The notes under the pieces are model-generated. The model did no database searches, was not told where the DNA came from, and was given only the letters and a program-made list of their open reading frames with translations. The position numbers and the translations under genes are program-made. This document shows, in pieces, positions 1 through 10,210 of a DNA stretch of 64,000 nt (the stretch's first letter is position 1; each line of letters begins with the position of its first letter). The DNA lies in NCBI GenBank assembly GCA_963575745.1, contig CAUYUJ010005625.1:185646-249645 (forward strand). The letters run 5' to 3'. This DNA comes from Prorocentrum cordatum. Its lineage: Eukaryota > Sar > Dinophyceae > Prorocentrales > Prorocentraceae.

Positions 1-92
1 AGGCGTCTTGGGGCTGTCTTGGACGCTATCTTGGGCCATGTTGGCCGTCTTCGAGATCACAGGAGCCTTCTTGGCCGTCTTGGAGGCGATTC
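1..92 (+). repeat. Fragment of GGCCGTCTTGG satellite
   Basis: Short imperfect repeats of the form TTGGCCGTCTTGGAGGC. The same words build the large array at 35.3-38.9 kb, so this is a scattered piece of that satellite running off the left edge. Confidence 0.7.
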
Positions 93-235
93 GGGCCAAT
101 GGAAAACAGCTTTTTGGCGGCCCTTCGTGTGGGACACGGGTTTGGCCTAGACCCCATTGGGCATCTGACAAAAAAATAGCCTGGCGAAGGACCCAACCAT
201 ACGCAGTTGTGAGCACCGCAGTTGTGAATATCTTC

Positions 236-745
236 TTCGGTGGCGCTCCATATGGGGCCACGAACCGTGAGGGGTGTGCCGACATGGGTGTGAGGGACGC
301 ATGCGGGCGGTGGCACTGGGGCCACCGGTGGAGCTCCCCATGGGGCCACGGAACGTGTGAGGGGTGTGCCGAAGTGGGTGTCGCTGACGCATGTGGTGTG
401 GGCGGTGGAACCGGGGCCTTCGGTGGAGCTCCCCATGGGGCCACGAAACGTGTGAGGGGTGTGCTGAATTGGGTGTGGCTGACGCATGCGGGCGGTGGCA
501 CTGGGGCCGCCACTGGGGCCTTCGGTGGAGCTCCCAATGGGGCCACCAAACTTGTGAGGGGTGCGTCGAAGTGGGTGTGGCTGACGCATGCGGGCGGTGG
601 CACTGGGGCCTTCAGTGGAGCTCCCTATGGGGCCACGGAACGTGTGAGGGGTGTGCCGAATTCGGTGTGGCTGCACATGCGGGCGGTAGCACCGGGGCCT
701 TCGGTGGAGCTCCCTATGGTGCCACGAAGCGTGTGAGGGGCGTGC
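236..745 (+). repeat. Minisatellite, unit about 90 bp, 5-6 copies
   Basis: The phrase GGGGCCACG(g/a)AACG followed by TGTGAGGGGTGTGCCGA and a GCATGCGGGCGGTGGCAC block recurs near 253, 341, 437, 538 and 626, with a final degraded copy near 718. Open frames run through it on both strands only because the unit length and composition avoid stops; the translations are repetitive and are not supported as genes. Confidence 0.85.
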
Positions 746-759
746 CGAAGCTGACGGCG

Positions 760-794
760 ATGATGGTGATGCTGATGACGACGATGACGATGTC

Positions 795-870
<76 letters not shown>

Positions 871-1112
871 ATGATGATGCTGATGATGATGATGATGATG
901 ATTATGATGATGATGATGATGATGATGATGGGGATGATGATGATGATGATGATGATGCTGATGATGACGATGCTGATTGTGATGATGATGCTGATGATGA
1001 TGCTGATGCTGATGCTGATGCTGATGATGATGCTGATGCTGATGTTGTTGTTGATGATGATGACGATGCTGATGACGATGATGATGATGCTGCTGATGAT
1101 GATGAATGGTGA
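760..1112 (+). repeat. (GAT)n microsatellite
   Basis: About 350 bp of near-perfect GAT trinucleotides with GCT and GAC interruptions that increase toward the right end. It gives false poly-Met/poly-Asp frames on + and poly-His/poly-Ile frames on -. Confidence 0.95.
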
Positions 1113-1241
1113 TGATGGAAGGAGGGAGGGGGCAGCGGGAGGAGGAGGAGGAGGAGTGTGTGACGCGGGGCGCTGTCTCTTCAAAACGAGGACCCAATAC
1201 CACATGATGGCCGGGAACAGGAACAACAATAACAACAATTA

Positions 1242-1335
1242 CAGTGGAGGCCCATGCCAAGAAACACCCTGCTTGCCTCCAGGGTGCTCTGGGCTTCTTG
1301 GGTTTCGATGGCTTTGCGATGGGAAGCGCGACGCT
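1242..1335 (+). repeat. Dispersed repeat R1, copy 1
   Basis: A segment beginning GTGGAGGCCCATGCCAAGAA is repeated with clear similarity at 61719-61810, some 60 kb away. Both copies share the GCCAAGAAACACCCTG core and a following GGGTTTCGATGG-type block. No coding potential is evident. Confidence 0.75.
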
Positions 1336-1885
1336 CCCATACCAAAAATTAGTGGACGTCCTGGCGCCTCAGAGTTGGGCTTCTTGCGCAAGGTTTCTGG
1401 TGGACTGGCCTCCACCGTGCCGAACGTCCAGCACGCCGTGCACCCCCCGCGGCACGCCACAGGAGGGGCGGAGGCCGCCACCTTGCCGCAGCCCAGCACG
1501 TTGTTGAAATCATCTGGCTATCCGTGGCGCCCGCGACGCTCGCCAGCACTCCGACAGGACTGGCGCGCGACGCGCTCGGGAAGGCTCGGTTGACACCGTC
1601 TCCGCGTGCCCCCCATTCCCCCCCCCCCGAATTCTCCAGGACGACCACGGCCGCAGCGCAGCCGACTCCACGATGATGTGACAGGGCGAGGCTGCAATCA
1701 GGACGGCTTGCTTCTCTCTCCTGTTTGCGTTCGTTGGCCCTCCGGGGTGAGAAGAGTCGCTGTGCGCAGTCGGACGCTCGCCTCGAGCGTGTGTTTTGCA
1801 GATGCTATCCAGTAGTCCCCCGCACCAGAAGATGTGGCAGGGCGCGGTTGCGCCCGGCTGCAGTGTATGCGCGCTGCTACCAGTT
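1336..1885. other. No gene recognised
   Basis: GC-rich sequence with short unrelated open frames on both strands. A C-run (1618-1628) is the only notable structure. Nothing here is supportable as a gene. Confidence 0.5.
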
Positions 1886-2045
1886 CCCAAGCTATTGTTT
1901 TGACCAGTCACTCCGAGCCACGGACACTTTCGAAGAATCCTTGCCTCCTCGGCCCATCCTTGGACACTTTCGTTGGCCGCGCCCCGCTCGAAAAGCTTCG
2001 AAACGGCCTTCCACGGCCCTTGCATCCTCATCGTGTGTCTTTATC
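1886..2045 (+). repeat. Dispersed repeat R2, copy 1
   Basis: Contains CTTGCCTCCTCGGCCCATCC, CGTTGGCCGCGCCCCGCTCG and GGCCCTTGCATCCTCATC in this order. The same order occurs at 2330-2495 and, more diverged, at 40375-40555. Confidence 0.8.
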
Positions 2046-2329
2046 ATACGGGTAGCCGCATCACATGGTAAACCAACGTGCCAGCAGGTGCCCCACCGAA
2101 ATTTCTGCTTCCACGATTGCCCCAGGGACCCACAGAAGTTATGGGGCGACTCTCATAGACCGTCCAGGCATGTGCATCGGGAGTTCTTATAGTCTAGTAC
2201 GATGTCCTAGCGCATTGGTCCATTCTACGACTTTCGAGGATGCGTGTTTGGCAACCCCGCACGCCCTCAGTTGTGCAGGCAGCTTCTGGGCCCCAGCCCG
2301 GCGACGCCGCCAGGCCCGGGGCTCGCAAC

Positions 2330-2495
2330 ACATCAACCCGCGTAGTACGGATGGGCAACCTTCCCAGGGGTACCCTCGCATTCTTGCCTCCTCGGCCCAC
2401 CGTTGGGGCCACGTTCGTCGGCCGCGCCCCGCTCGACAAGCTTCGACACGGGCGCCTGAGGCCCTTGCATCCTCATCCCGCATACGTGCTATACT
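2330..2495 (+). repeat. Dispersed repeat R2, copy 2
   Basis: Second copy of the element at 1886-2045. The GATGGGCAACCTTCCCA start is shared with the 40.4 kb copy, which helps place the left edge of the family. It ends near a CATACGTGCTATACTTATG tail. Confidence 0.8.
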
Positions 2496-2600
2496 TATGA
2501 TGTTCATGGCCCCTTAGAGGCCTCCATATATACTATGTAAGGAAAGTATGGAAAAAGTTGTAAAAAGTTGATTTGCATGTGTTCAAAAAACTTGGTTTTA
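2496..2600 (+). repeat. AT-rich segment with an inverted partner at 30.6 kb
   Basis: The block from ATGATGTTCATGGCCCCTTA through GGAAAAAGTTGTAAAAAGTTG reappears in reverse complement at about 30565-30648, immediately before the DIRS-like open frame. The stretch is much AT-richer than its surroundings. Confidence 0.6.
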
Positions 2601-2684
2601 AGTGCCCCCAAAGTTGATGTCACAACGTCGCCCATATATTATACATTCACATACATAACGTATGAGTACAGACTCGGTCACGAC

Positions 2685-2835
2685 TCAGCCTAGGGAACGT
2701 ACGTTCGGCATCGGCGATGCATCGAAACCTTATCGGGATGCGTAATGCAAGTGCAACGCTTCGAGGGTCTCGCAAGCACAAGTATCGGCGATGCATCGGG
2801 AACGTCGGATGCATCGGCATGCGGATTGCACCATC
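2685..2835 (+). repeat. GATGCATCGG-word cluster
   Basis: The words GGCGATGCATCG and GGATGCATCGGCATGCGG recur here just upstream of the gene 1 leader relic. Similar words recur near 60.1-60.2, 60.4-60.5 and 60.7-60.8 kb. Confidence 0.55.
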
Positions 2836-2837
2836 TT

Positions 2838-2859
2838 TCCGTAACCATTTTGGCTCAAA
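2838..2859 (+). other. Relict dinoflagellate spliced leader (DinoSL), gene 1
   Basis: The 22 bases match the conserved dinoflagellate spliced leader at 20 of 22 positions; the differences are A for G at 2844 and A for G at 2859. The leader is normally added in trans to mRNA, so a genomic copy 48 bp upstream of the gene 1 start indicates that a mature mRNA was reverse transcribed and re-inserted. The match and the position next to coding sequence are seen directly; retroposition is inferred. Confidence 0.88.
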
Positions 2860-2907
2860 TGATTCGATCTGTTCGGCCCCCTTTCGTTGAGGAATTAGCC
2901 ACATCGG

Positions 2908-3324
2908 ATGTCCGATTCAGAGGGCGACGCCCGTTTCGGCGCGTGGGCTGCGACGCGCGTGGTGCTGGACAGCGCCAGCGAGCAGGAGGACGGCGACCCT
3001 TTTGGCGCGTGGTCTGGGGTGCAGCTGTCCCCACCGACGCCTGGGGCAGCGGAGGGCGCCGATGGCCTTGGGGAAGCGCATTCCCCTCCCGCTGATGTCG
3101 CTCCTCCGCCTGCCCCTGTTCCTCCACGTCGTCATCTTCCCGCGGCGGCTGTGGGCTGGGAGCCCGTGGCGCGAGAGTTGGTGCGTCGGCTTCGACGCGA
3201 CGCTGGGCCTCTTCTCGCGCTGGAAGACGCCCCTGCTGAGGGCGTCGCGGCGCCTGGAGACCCGCCTCTTGCTGGAGAGGCCGAGGCCGAGGCTCGTCAT
3301 CACACAAAGGGGGTTCGATACACT
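2908..3324 (+). CDS. Gene 1 exon 1: N-terminus of transposase-like protein
   Basis: Begins at ATG 2908, 48 bp after the leader relic, and encodes 139 residues. The N-terminus is acidic with two FGAW motifs (around residues 10-13 and 32-35), followed by a proline-rich segment. The exon is ended at 3324 because GTGAGT, a good donor, lies at 3325 in phase 0, and a phase-matched acceptor (TGCATGCAG, exon resuming at 3600) gives an uninterrupted join and a 275-nt intron. Read without splicing, the frame stops at 3379-3381. From memory, acidic starts with a GAW motif occur on dinoflagellate multicopy proteins related to the next exon. Function of this segment is unknown. Confidence 0.7.
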
Positions 3325-3599
3325 GTGAGTTCGCATTTCCTGGAACGGAAGGGGAGGTGGGGGAGTGGGAGGGAGAAGTGATGGAGGAGTGGGGGGCATG
3401 ATTGTGATGTACACAAATGATGATGAGGAGAAGGGGGATTTGTTCGAACCTATGTGAGCTCACGGTGTGTCGAATGAAGGTTGCCCTGTCACTGCGGTCT
3501 CACATGTGTTTCGCGGCGGCGATACCGAGGCCCGCGTTTGCAGATGTTGTGCTTTCACCAACTGTATTCACTGATGTTGGGCTATACGATTGCATGCAG

Positions 3600-6053
3600 G
3601 CTTTTATTGGTCAGTGTACTGAGACTGGGGAGGCGGATCGCTCTTCTCGAAAAGCACCAACCGATCCCGACAACAAGACTATTGTGGAGTATTGTTTGGT
3701 ATCTGGTGGTTTGACGTTGACCTTGTCAGCCGATTCCAAACTCGCTCAAGTGGACCGCAAGAAATATCGAGCCGTGCAGGCTGATCTCGCGATGACGTGT
3801 GTATTGTTTGAGCGGCTGCAGGCTGTCAAGATATCCCAAGAGGTCGTGCGAGCTTTATCTAACCAGCCAGGTTGCACACTAATCAGTTACACGGAGTTCG
3901 CTCGCTACGATGAAACACCTTTACAATTCAGCGTTCGAGGTAAAGAGATTCCACTGGAGAGTTTTGCAGAGAAGGAAACGTTGCCAAACCTTTTATCGCC
4001 ACACGTAGTGCCCAAAGACTCCTTGCCAGCGAAGATAGTGAACGGTGAAACTTCAATTGTGTTATTGTTCTCTCACCACGATGATTTGGTTTGCTTGGAG
4101 ATGAAATTCACGCATTGGCTTCAATCAGTGCAGAGCACCACTCACGGATGTTACCTTCGAGCGGCACAGCAAGCACGTTTGCCTATGAATGATGTGGCTG
4201 CGAGCTTCAACCGCAGGCAGCGAATTGTGACCACTGATCAAGATGCGGCGATTGAGAAAGCAGAGGTGCACTTGTATTCAAAAGATAAGGGCATGGCATC
4301 AATGAGGGCAAAATGCGAAGTTCATATGGGCCAGAACATCAGAACAAAAACGATGAAAGGATTCTCACACGTTATTTCTTTCTTGATCCACATATGCCTT
4401 GCAGTCGGCATGTCGGCCGCCATGAAAATCATGAGGGAGGAGTTGCGAACATATTTAAAGAATGCTGTGAAATACGTGAGGGGCGACCCGCCAGTGCGCC
4501 ATAGAGCCCGAGTGCGGGCTCTCCTTGACACGTTCACGATTAAGAGCAACAAGAAGGATATCATCAGGAGGGCGGTCATTCAATCTCTGTTCACAGGTGA
4601 CCCTGATGCAGATGATATAGTCCATTATTGCCCAGGGTGTTGCACAGGGGAGCAAGATTGTAGTGTGAAGTTTCAGCGGTATGCAGTTGACGCGTTGTGT
4701 AGTCAGAGACCGACCCCATTTCCGCTACACAGGTGGACGAGACAAGAAGAGAGTGTCAATTTTGTTGGGATATTTGAAGGGCTCAACCGTTTGTTGTCCA
4801 AGACTTTTGCGAGATTTTGCGATCGACTCGGCTACAAGGTTCCACGTTTGTGTTCGTTGCATGGGAGCTGGGCTTCTCGTATGTTGGCACTGGAAGATAT
4901 TGTCCAAAAAGGAGGAGTGGAACTCGACGGTCCAGGCGAATATGAAGATCCAGTCCCGAAGCCTTCGGCGCCGACTGGCGGCCACGAGGCTAAACAGAAG
5001 CAGCAGTCAAAATCTCGACGGATTTGTTGCCAGATGCTCAGCCTTGAGGGGGAGGGCCCCATGGCTGAGGTTATTGTTCTATCCAACGTGATTGAGCCGC
5101 AGAGGAGATTCATGGCAGACCTGCTGGTGCTTGGTGGCCACAAGTGGGAAGATGAACAACGTTTCGTATGCATTGCGCACATTGTATCTCGAGCAGACCG
5201 TGCGTTCCGATCGTACCGTGGGCTCGTAGCAGCATCCGGCCAGGTGGAGTTGGATCTGATCAACGATGTGGTTGCTCGAATGTCTACGCCTTCTCGGTGG
5301 GAAGCTGTTCCTCCCGAGTGTCGGAACGTGGCGCTCCGCAACGAGGCGTTCAAAGGTTTGGCGTCCACGTTGTGTTTGGCGACGTACATGATGAACTTCC
5401 ACCAAGGATACCCTTTTAAGATATTCAACCTGATGGTGAATCCTTCAGATGAGCTCGTGTCGGAAATATTGGCTGATCATCACCTCTGGTGCGATTGGTC
5501 CAGGGCTTTTATAGCGCACTGGCAGACTGAAGGTGGGCTCACTTGTTCTGGTGCGTTGCTTGAGATACGAGTTGTGTTGATCATCGCAAAGTTTGACACT
5601 TCTGCGATCGAGGCGAAGCACGCCGCTATTCGTCGAGTTCTTCGGGCCCTTTGCAATCAATCCAAAACGCCTGCTTTGTCAACGGCCTCTGCAATGGAAG
5701 TGCTTCGGTTATTCCGCGTCTACGCAGAGAAGTTCGGGAACATCCTGTTTCCACAAGGTGCTGACGGACATGGTGCTCTGGAGAACCAGGGCAATGATGA
5801 TCAGGAGCAGGGGCCTCCGTCGAAGAGGCTTCGTGGAGGCGGTGGTGCTTGGAGAACGCACGTGAGCAACAACACTGGTCCAGGAGTGTTCGCTGATTTT
5901 CACGCCCTTGCTGCTTCGTATGCTGCTATCCCGAGGGGTTCGGACGAGTGGGCGCGCCTGGTAGAAGCTGGGCGTGCAGCGACAAAGAAGCACCGAGAAG
6001 GCGATTCCCTTTTTCAAACATTCCAGTCCGCGTGTGCATGGGCAACACAGTAA
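3600..6053 (+). CDS. Gene 1 exon 2: putative DDE-type transposase-like core
   Basis: An open frame of about 817 codons; the unspliced frame could start at ATG 3417 but the phase-0 acceptor at 3599 is preferred. Visible motifs in order: YDETP (about 3907); TTDQDAA followed by acidic residues (about 4230), a candidate acidic catalytic site; a conserved-looking CEVHMGQ then hydrophobic helix (about 4315-4400); a Cys cluster CPGCC (about 4628); RWTRQEE; and near the end IEAKHAAIRR (about 5604-5637), placed where hAT/MULE-like enzymes have the last catalytic Glu. I recall the same motif order in a large uncharacterised dinoflagellate family; assignment as a transposase is inference. The frame ends at TAA 6051-6053, but the same frame stays open for 52 codons beyond it. 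The C-terminal half appears to continue at 7679. All on +, no paralogue in the window. Confidence 0.7.
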   Translation, partial: AFIGQCTETGEADRSSRKAPTDPDNKTIVEYCLVSGGLTLTLSADSKLAQVDRKKYRAVQADLAMTCVLFERLQAVKISQEVVRALSNQPGCTLISYTEFARYDETPLQFSVRGKEIPLESFAEKETLPNLLSPHVVPKDSLPAKIVNGETSIVLLFSHHDDLVCLEMKFTHWLQSVQSTTHGCYLRAAQQARLPMNDVAASFNRRQRIVTTDQDAAIEKAEVHLYSKDKGMASMRAKCEVHMGQNIRTKTMKGFSHVISFLIHICLAVGMSAAMKIMREELRTYLKNAVKYVRGDPPVRHRARVRALLDTFTIKSNKKDIIRRAVIQSLFTGDPDADDIVHYCPGCCTGEQDCSVKFQRYAVDALCSQRPTPFPLHRWTRQEESVNFVGIFEGLNRLLSKTFARFCDRLGYKVPRLCSLHGSWASRMLALEDIVQKGGVELDGPGEYEDPVPKPSAPTGGHEAKQKQQSKSRRICCQMLSLEGEGPMAEVIVLSNVIEPQRRFMADLLVLGGHKWEDEQRFVCIAHIVSRADRAFRSYRGLVAASGQVELDLINDVVARMSTPSRWEAVPPECRNVALRNEAFKGLASTLCLATYMMNFHQGYPFKIFNLMVNPSDELVSEILADHHLWCDWSRAFIAHWQTEGGLTCSGALLEIRVVLIIAKFDTSAIEAKHAAIRRVLRALCNQSKTPALSTASAMEVLRLFRVYAEKFGNILFPQGADGHGALENQGNDDQEQGPPSKRLRGGGGAWRTHVSNNTGPGVFADFHALAASYAAIPRGSDEWARLVEAGRAATKKHREGDSLFQTFQSACAWATQ

Positions 6054-7678
6054 ATTTCTGCCGATCGGAACACGGGGGAGGAGGTGGAGGAACGATATAG
6101 GGAGGGGGAGAGCCACCGTGAGGGCGATGTTGGGGTCCCTCGGCCTTTCCCGCATAGTGCGCCCCCCCTTCTCGCTGTCCTCTCTTTCTCTCGCTCCGCT
6201 GTGGGAGGCTAGGGGACGTCGGCAGTCTGGCTATCTGCGCGCTCGGGGATCGGTGCGCATTAGCATCACCCTCGACGCGGGGCTAATGCTTTGCAAGGGA
6301 ACGCAAAAGCCACCCCGTGCCCTTTTCTAGCTCGTTCCTTCCATCCGCCAGCGCGGGGTCGGATGTCAGATAGATCGGAGCTTGAACCAAACACTGACAG
6401 GGTAGGAGGAGGAAGACAAGGACGGTGGAGCAGACGAGGAGGGGTAGGAGAGAGGAGGGAGGATGAGGATAGGAAAGGAAGGAGGCCCTCAACCTGTCCC
6501 TGGTCCTCCCCCTTCTGGTAGCACGACGGGCTCGGAGTGTTTGAAAAATGCGGGGGTGGGGGTCTCGTCTTAGGCGATGCTCGGGCTTACGGACCGACGA
6601 GCAGGGATCGGGAACGAGCTCGTGCATCTGTGGCCCGCCAAAACCAGACTGCTTATGTGATGGACGTCCAAGCCCGTGCGGATGTTGACGGCGCCCCCAC
6701 CAGCGCCGAGATCCGTGCTGGGCCCTTCCATGGGCCTGACTCCTGGCAGAACGTGTTGCGATTGAAGTCCGAGCTGAAGGCCGAGTCCGCTGTGGAAAGG
6801 ACCGTGCTTTCCCGCGCGGATGGGCTTCTTGAAAACTTGGGGTGGCAACGCCAGCCACGCACTCCAAACCAATGAACGGCCACGCTCGTTTCTGGATGGC
6901 CTGGCGGCGGCGCCCTGCCAAATGTGACCCACTTGTGGGGAGGGGGGTCGGCGCCATGATCCATGCGAGTGTAGCTGTTCATTTGGCTGGAGTTGCAGAT
7001 GGCGTTCCAATATAAGTTTGGTCCCCAAAAAAACGCTCCCCTCAATGAACAACTCGCCAGAAACACAACAGTCGTAGGACGATCCACCACAAGAGCGCAC
7101 TCTAGTTTCTGTATGTGAGCTTGCAAGAACACATCGCTCATACACGAGATATCACACAATCCCTTTGGGTAAGATGCGTGCCCCCCGACGCGTCCTGCCA
7201 GAATCAATCCAACATGTAGTTTGCCCCCAGCCGTCTCGGGTGATTAAGTGAGGTTGCCCCCCCTGGTCATTTAGCACTAGTTGGCATTAGTGGCGCAATG
7301 TTGTATTACTTGGCATTCGTGACGCTAGTAGCACTAATTGAGATTAGTGGCGCTAGTAGTAGTTGTGCAAACTGTATTGGTCATGATAGTTGGCAGTAGC
7401 GATCGTAGGAGTCATCATCACATCACTAGTAGCATATCAATGGTAGTAGTAGCACTACTCCTGCAAACGACATCATCATCATGTGCAATACCTGTCGTGT
7501 TATTCACAAGGCTCATCGCACGCCTCCCATCAGCAGAGGGGCGGGGTATTACACATAATACGGCGACTAAGCCACATAGAACTAATACTACAAGCTACTA
7601 CCACGCAGCCACCATTCACATTCCGACCGCCCCACTCGAACAACATGGAATGAGGGAGAGAATGCCCGTGCGCCCCAG
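6054..7678 (+). other. Probable gene 1 intron or insertion
   Basis: Separates two segments that I think belong to one protein. A GTAAAT donor lies at 6050, overlapping the TAA, although its phase does not match the acceptor CGCCCCAG|G at 7678 (phase 0), so the left edge is uncertain. The interior has a 52-codon open continuation of the upstream frame (6054-6209), a weak coding-like frame at 6537-6875, and short TAGTGGCGC/ACTAGT words at 7270-7370. No independent gene is supported. Confidence 0.5.
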
Positions 7679-9001
7679 GACAAGATCCTCCGCGACGCCG
7701 AGTACCATAGCGATGCGGGCCAAGGATCGCTGGACACGCTCTTGCGAGCTGTGCCTGCTTTGGACGCATGGCGCAGGAATTTGCACCCGCTGCCAAGCCA
7801 CCTTTGTGACGACGGCCGAGTGCTGCATCATGTACTTGTTGAGCCCACCGAGGCTCTTATCTCTGCAGGTCGTTTCCTTTCACTGGATCGGTCGCTCCAG
7901 ATATCACAGACGGCCTTGCATAAGTTGCGTGGCCAGTGGGATCACCTGCACCGTGAGTTGGGTGATGTAGCGCTTCCCGAAGTGAAGCCAGTTCGCTTGT
8001 CACGGTGTCGGTTTGCAGGTATGTGTCTTTGCCACAGTGGTGGTTCGAGCCACGTTGATGATATTGCAAGGAAGGCGAGGCTTGGTTTGTTGGCACACGT
8101 AAAAGGTAACGCCAACGAGAGAGAGGAGCTGGTGCAGGGCGGTTTTGTGGCCTTGTTCATCGGGGCCACGAAAGCGCACGAGGTCGCCGAACCACCACCT
8201 GAGACGCCTCCCTTGGACTTGATGTGGTTGCACGTAGGGCACATGTCGTTTAAACCAGCTTATGTGTTGTGGCACCACGTGCGTTTGCTTGAGCAGGTGC
8301 CAGATCCAACTGCGACCATCGAGGATTTCGTCAATTCCAGGCATGTCTTAATTACAGAGGGTCGAGCGTCAACTTTCTGGAAAGTGTTCAAAGATGTGAG
8401 CCCTCAGAGGCGTTGGGATATGGTGATATTCAAAATTGTGGAGTCGACCAAGGCAGTCCCTGATGTCACGCCCAGTACCATTGAGGTCGAGCGGGTATCG
8501 GTTGGTGGGGCCGTCGAGTTGTGGAATCCATGGAAGCAGAAAGTTGGGCGTTGTACTTTCTCGTTCGACCCCCAAGAATACATTGACCACGATGGTAGCG
8601 ACAATGATGTGGAAGGATCTGATGTGGGTGCGGGTGCTGACGCCGATATTGGCGGCGCCTTGTTGGATGATGTTGGCGAAGTTGAATGCGAAGATCCACC
8701 ATCAGCCCCCAGCGACATGCACGAGAGCTCGGCGGATGAAGGACCAGAGGGCGGGCCTGATGTTCCGCCTCCACCTCCAGATCCGCCTCCACCTCCGCCT
8801 GCACCGCCAGTTGAGCCAGTTACATATTACGTGCCTGGCGGCCACATCACATACTACCCAGCGCGTGCAGAGTTCAATGCGGTGTGCAACAGATGTACGA
8901 CGAGATGCCTCATCACTCGGACTTCACATGCGTCAATGTCTGGTGCCCTGCCGCAACAGGGCAGACCTCTCGGCTTCCTGCTTTCATATCTGGGATTTGA
9001 T
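7679..9001 (+). CDS. Gene 1 C-terminal region, first frame
   Basis: Open from 7586, with the likely exon start at 7679 after a CAG acceptor in phase 0. It contains an LLRAVPALDAWR helix (about 7733), a small Cys/His patch CRFAGMCLCH (about 8009-8038), an acidic linker, a polyproline stretch (about 8764-8815), and near the end a second Cys pair with the motif GRPLGFLL (about 8964). That order matches what I recall of the C-terminal part of the same dinoflagellate family as exon 2, where all parts are one protein. The reading frame is lost near 9001-9010, where the coding signal moves to another frame. Function of this half is unknown. Confidence 0.62.
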
Positions 9002-9003
9002 GA

Positions 9004-9171
9004 ACCACGCAGGGTGTCACGCAATCACAAAGAGAATTTCTTGAGAGATATTTACAGAGCAGGCGTGATGCTCGGCAAGAGCATGTCACTAAGCCTGCAG
9101 CCGCAGTTCTGTTTCGATGCGAGAGAGACGCTCGCGAGGGCGAGCCCGAGGAGCCCGACCGTTGTCCATGA
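9004..9171 (+). pseudogene. Gene 1 C-terminal tail in a shifted frame
   Basis: Immediately after an out-of-frame TGA at 9001 this frame opens and encodes a charged helix (with SRRDARQEH and ALFRCERDA-like character) and an acidic GEPEEPD tail, ending at TGA 9169-9171. This charged, EEP-containing end is what I expect after the GRPLG motif in the family, whereas the upstream frame runs on into low-complexity GGA repeats. A net 1-nt indel near 9001-9012 is therefore inferred; an assembly error is possible. Confidence 0.6.
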
Positions 9172-9274
9172 TTTCTCACGTTCAACTTCTCAGGCCTGCG
9201 CTTGCAAAAACAAAAAAAACATGCATCCATCATGCATCCATACACGTCGTGCGTCGTCGTCACGGTCGTGGTCC

Positions 9275-9590
9275 CCATGCTCCTGCTCCTGCTCCTCCTC
9301 CTTTTCCTCCTGCTCCTTTTCTCCCTTATCCTCCTCCGTTTCCGTTTTGCGCGGTTGGCAAGACGCCAGGGCCGCCAGGGGCAGAGCTTGCCGGCCACCT
9401 GGCGGGAGGGCGCGCCCTCAGTTTCAGGGCGACGGCGGCGGAGGAGGAGGAAGGAGGAGGAGGGAGGAGGAGGAGGAGGAGGAGGGAGGAGGAGGAAGAG
9501 GAGGAGGAGGAGGAGGAGGAGGAGTAGGACGAGGAGGAGGGGGGGGTTCAGGGCGACGGCGGCGGAGGAGGAGGAAGAGCGTTCCAACAT
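9275..9590 (+). repeat. CTCC tract followed by (GGA)n microsatellite
   Basis: A pyrimidine CTCCT/CCTCC run (9275-9350) is followed by about 150 bp of GGAGGAGGA repeats (9428-9585) containing two copies of a CAGGGCGACGGCGGCGGAGG block. It lies just past the gene 1 tail and creates long false frames on both strands. Confidence 0.9.
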
Positions 9591-9597
9591 CCCACCA

Positions 9598-9862
9598 CGA
9601 CGGCCCCTAAAACATCCCCAAGATAATCTCCCAAGACGGGCGATAAAATGCCCATGCCAATGCCTCTCCTGCAATAACGCGTTGGTCCGCTGTTGCCCAA
9701 GAGAGCTCCAATACGGTCCAATATCGCCTCAAGACGGCCCGATAGACTCGCAATATAATTCCAATACGGGCGGTGTTATTGCAATGCCTCTCCTGAAATA
9801 AGAATGCGGGTTGCCGTTGCCCAATGCAGCCCCAAGACGGCCCAAGATCGCCTGAGCAAAGT
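9598..9862 (-). repeat. CCAAGACGGCCC satellite, inverted orientation, two units
   Basis: Two units of about 120 bp share AATGCCTCTCCTG(c/a)AATAA, TTGCCCAA and a CAAGACGGCC block. The CCAAGACGGCCCAAGA words are the reverse complement of the TCTTGGGCCGTCTTGG satellite at 35.3-38.9 kb, so the same satellite occurs here in the opposite direction. Confidence 0.75.
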
Positions 9863-10205
9863 AGAGCAATGGTAGGTTCGAGCACGGGACAATAAGATGC
9901 ACACTGTAATATGTTAGCTTGTTTGTGCACGGCACTGATAGGTATCATACATCATCGACAAATTGGGCCCGCATGGTATTGAAGACGTTGGAGTAGAGTA
10001 CGATTGTCATACTAGTGTCGCATCTTGTATCAATGGTAGCACATGGCCCAGCAATGTGGAATATAGGCAGAGCACGACATTGAGAAATATATCGTAAACA
10101 CGTTGTGTTTGTAGATCCCCGTGTATTGGGAGCGTTGTAGGGTTACGAACTGTCTAATCGGTAGAGTCCCATTGCAGAAGTTGTCATTGTAGTATCTCTC
10201 AACAC
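9863..10205. other. Spacer upstream of gene 2
   Basis: AT-richer than average, without a supportable open frame or repeat. It leads directly into the second leader relic. Confidence 0.5.
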
Positions 10206-10210
10206 CTAGG

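Noticed and set aside
8-1593. Long overlapping frames on both strands at the left end
   Set aside because: They translate the 90-bp minisatellite and the (GAT)n tract into repeated peptides and poly-Met/poly-His; no non-repeat coding remains.
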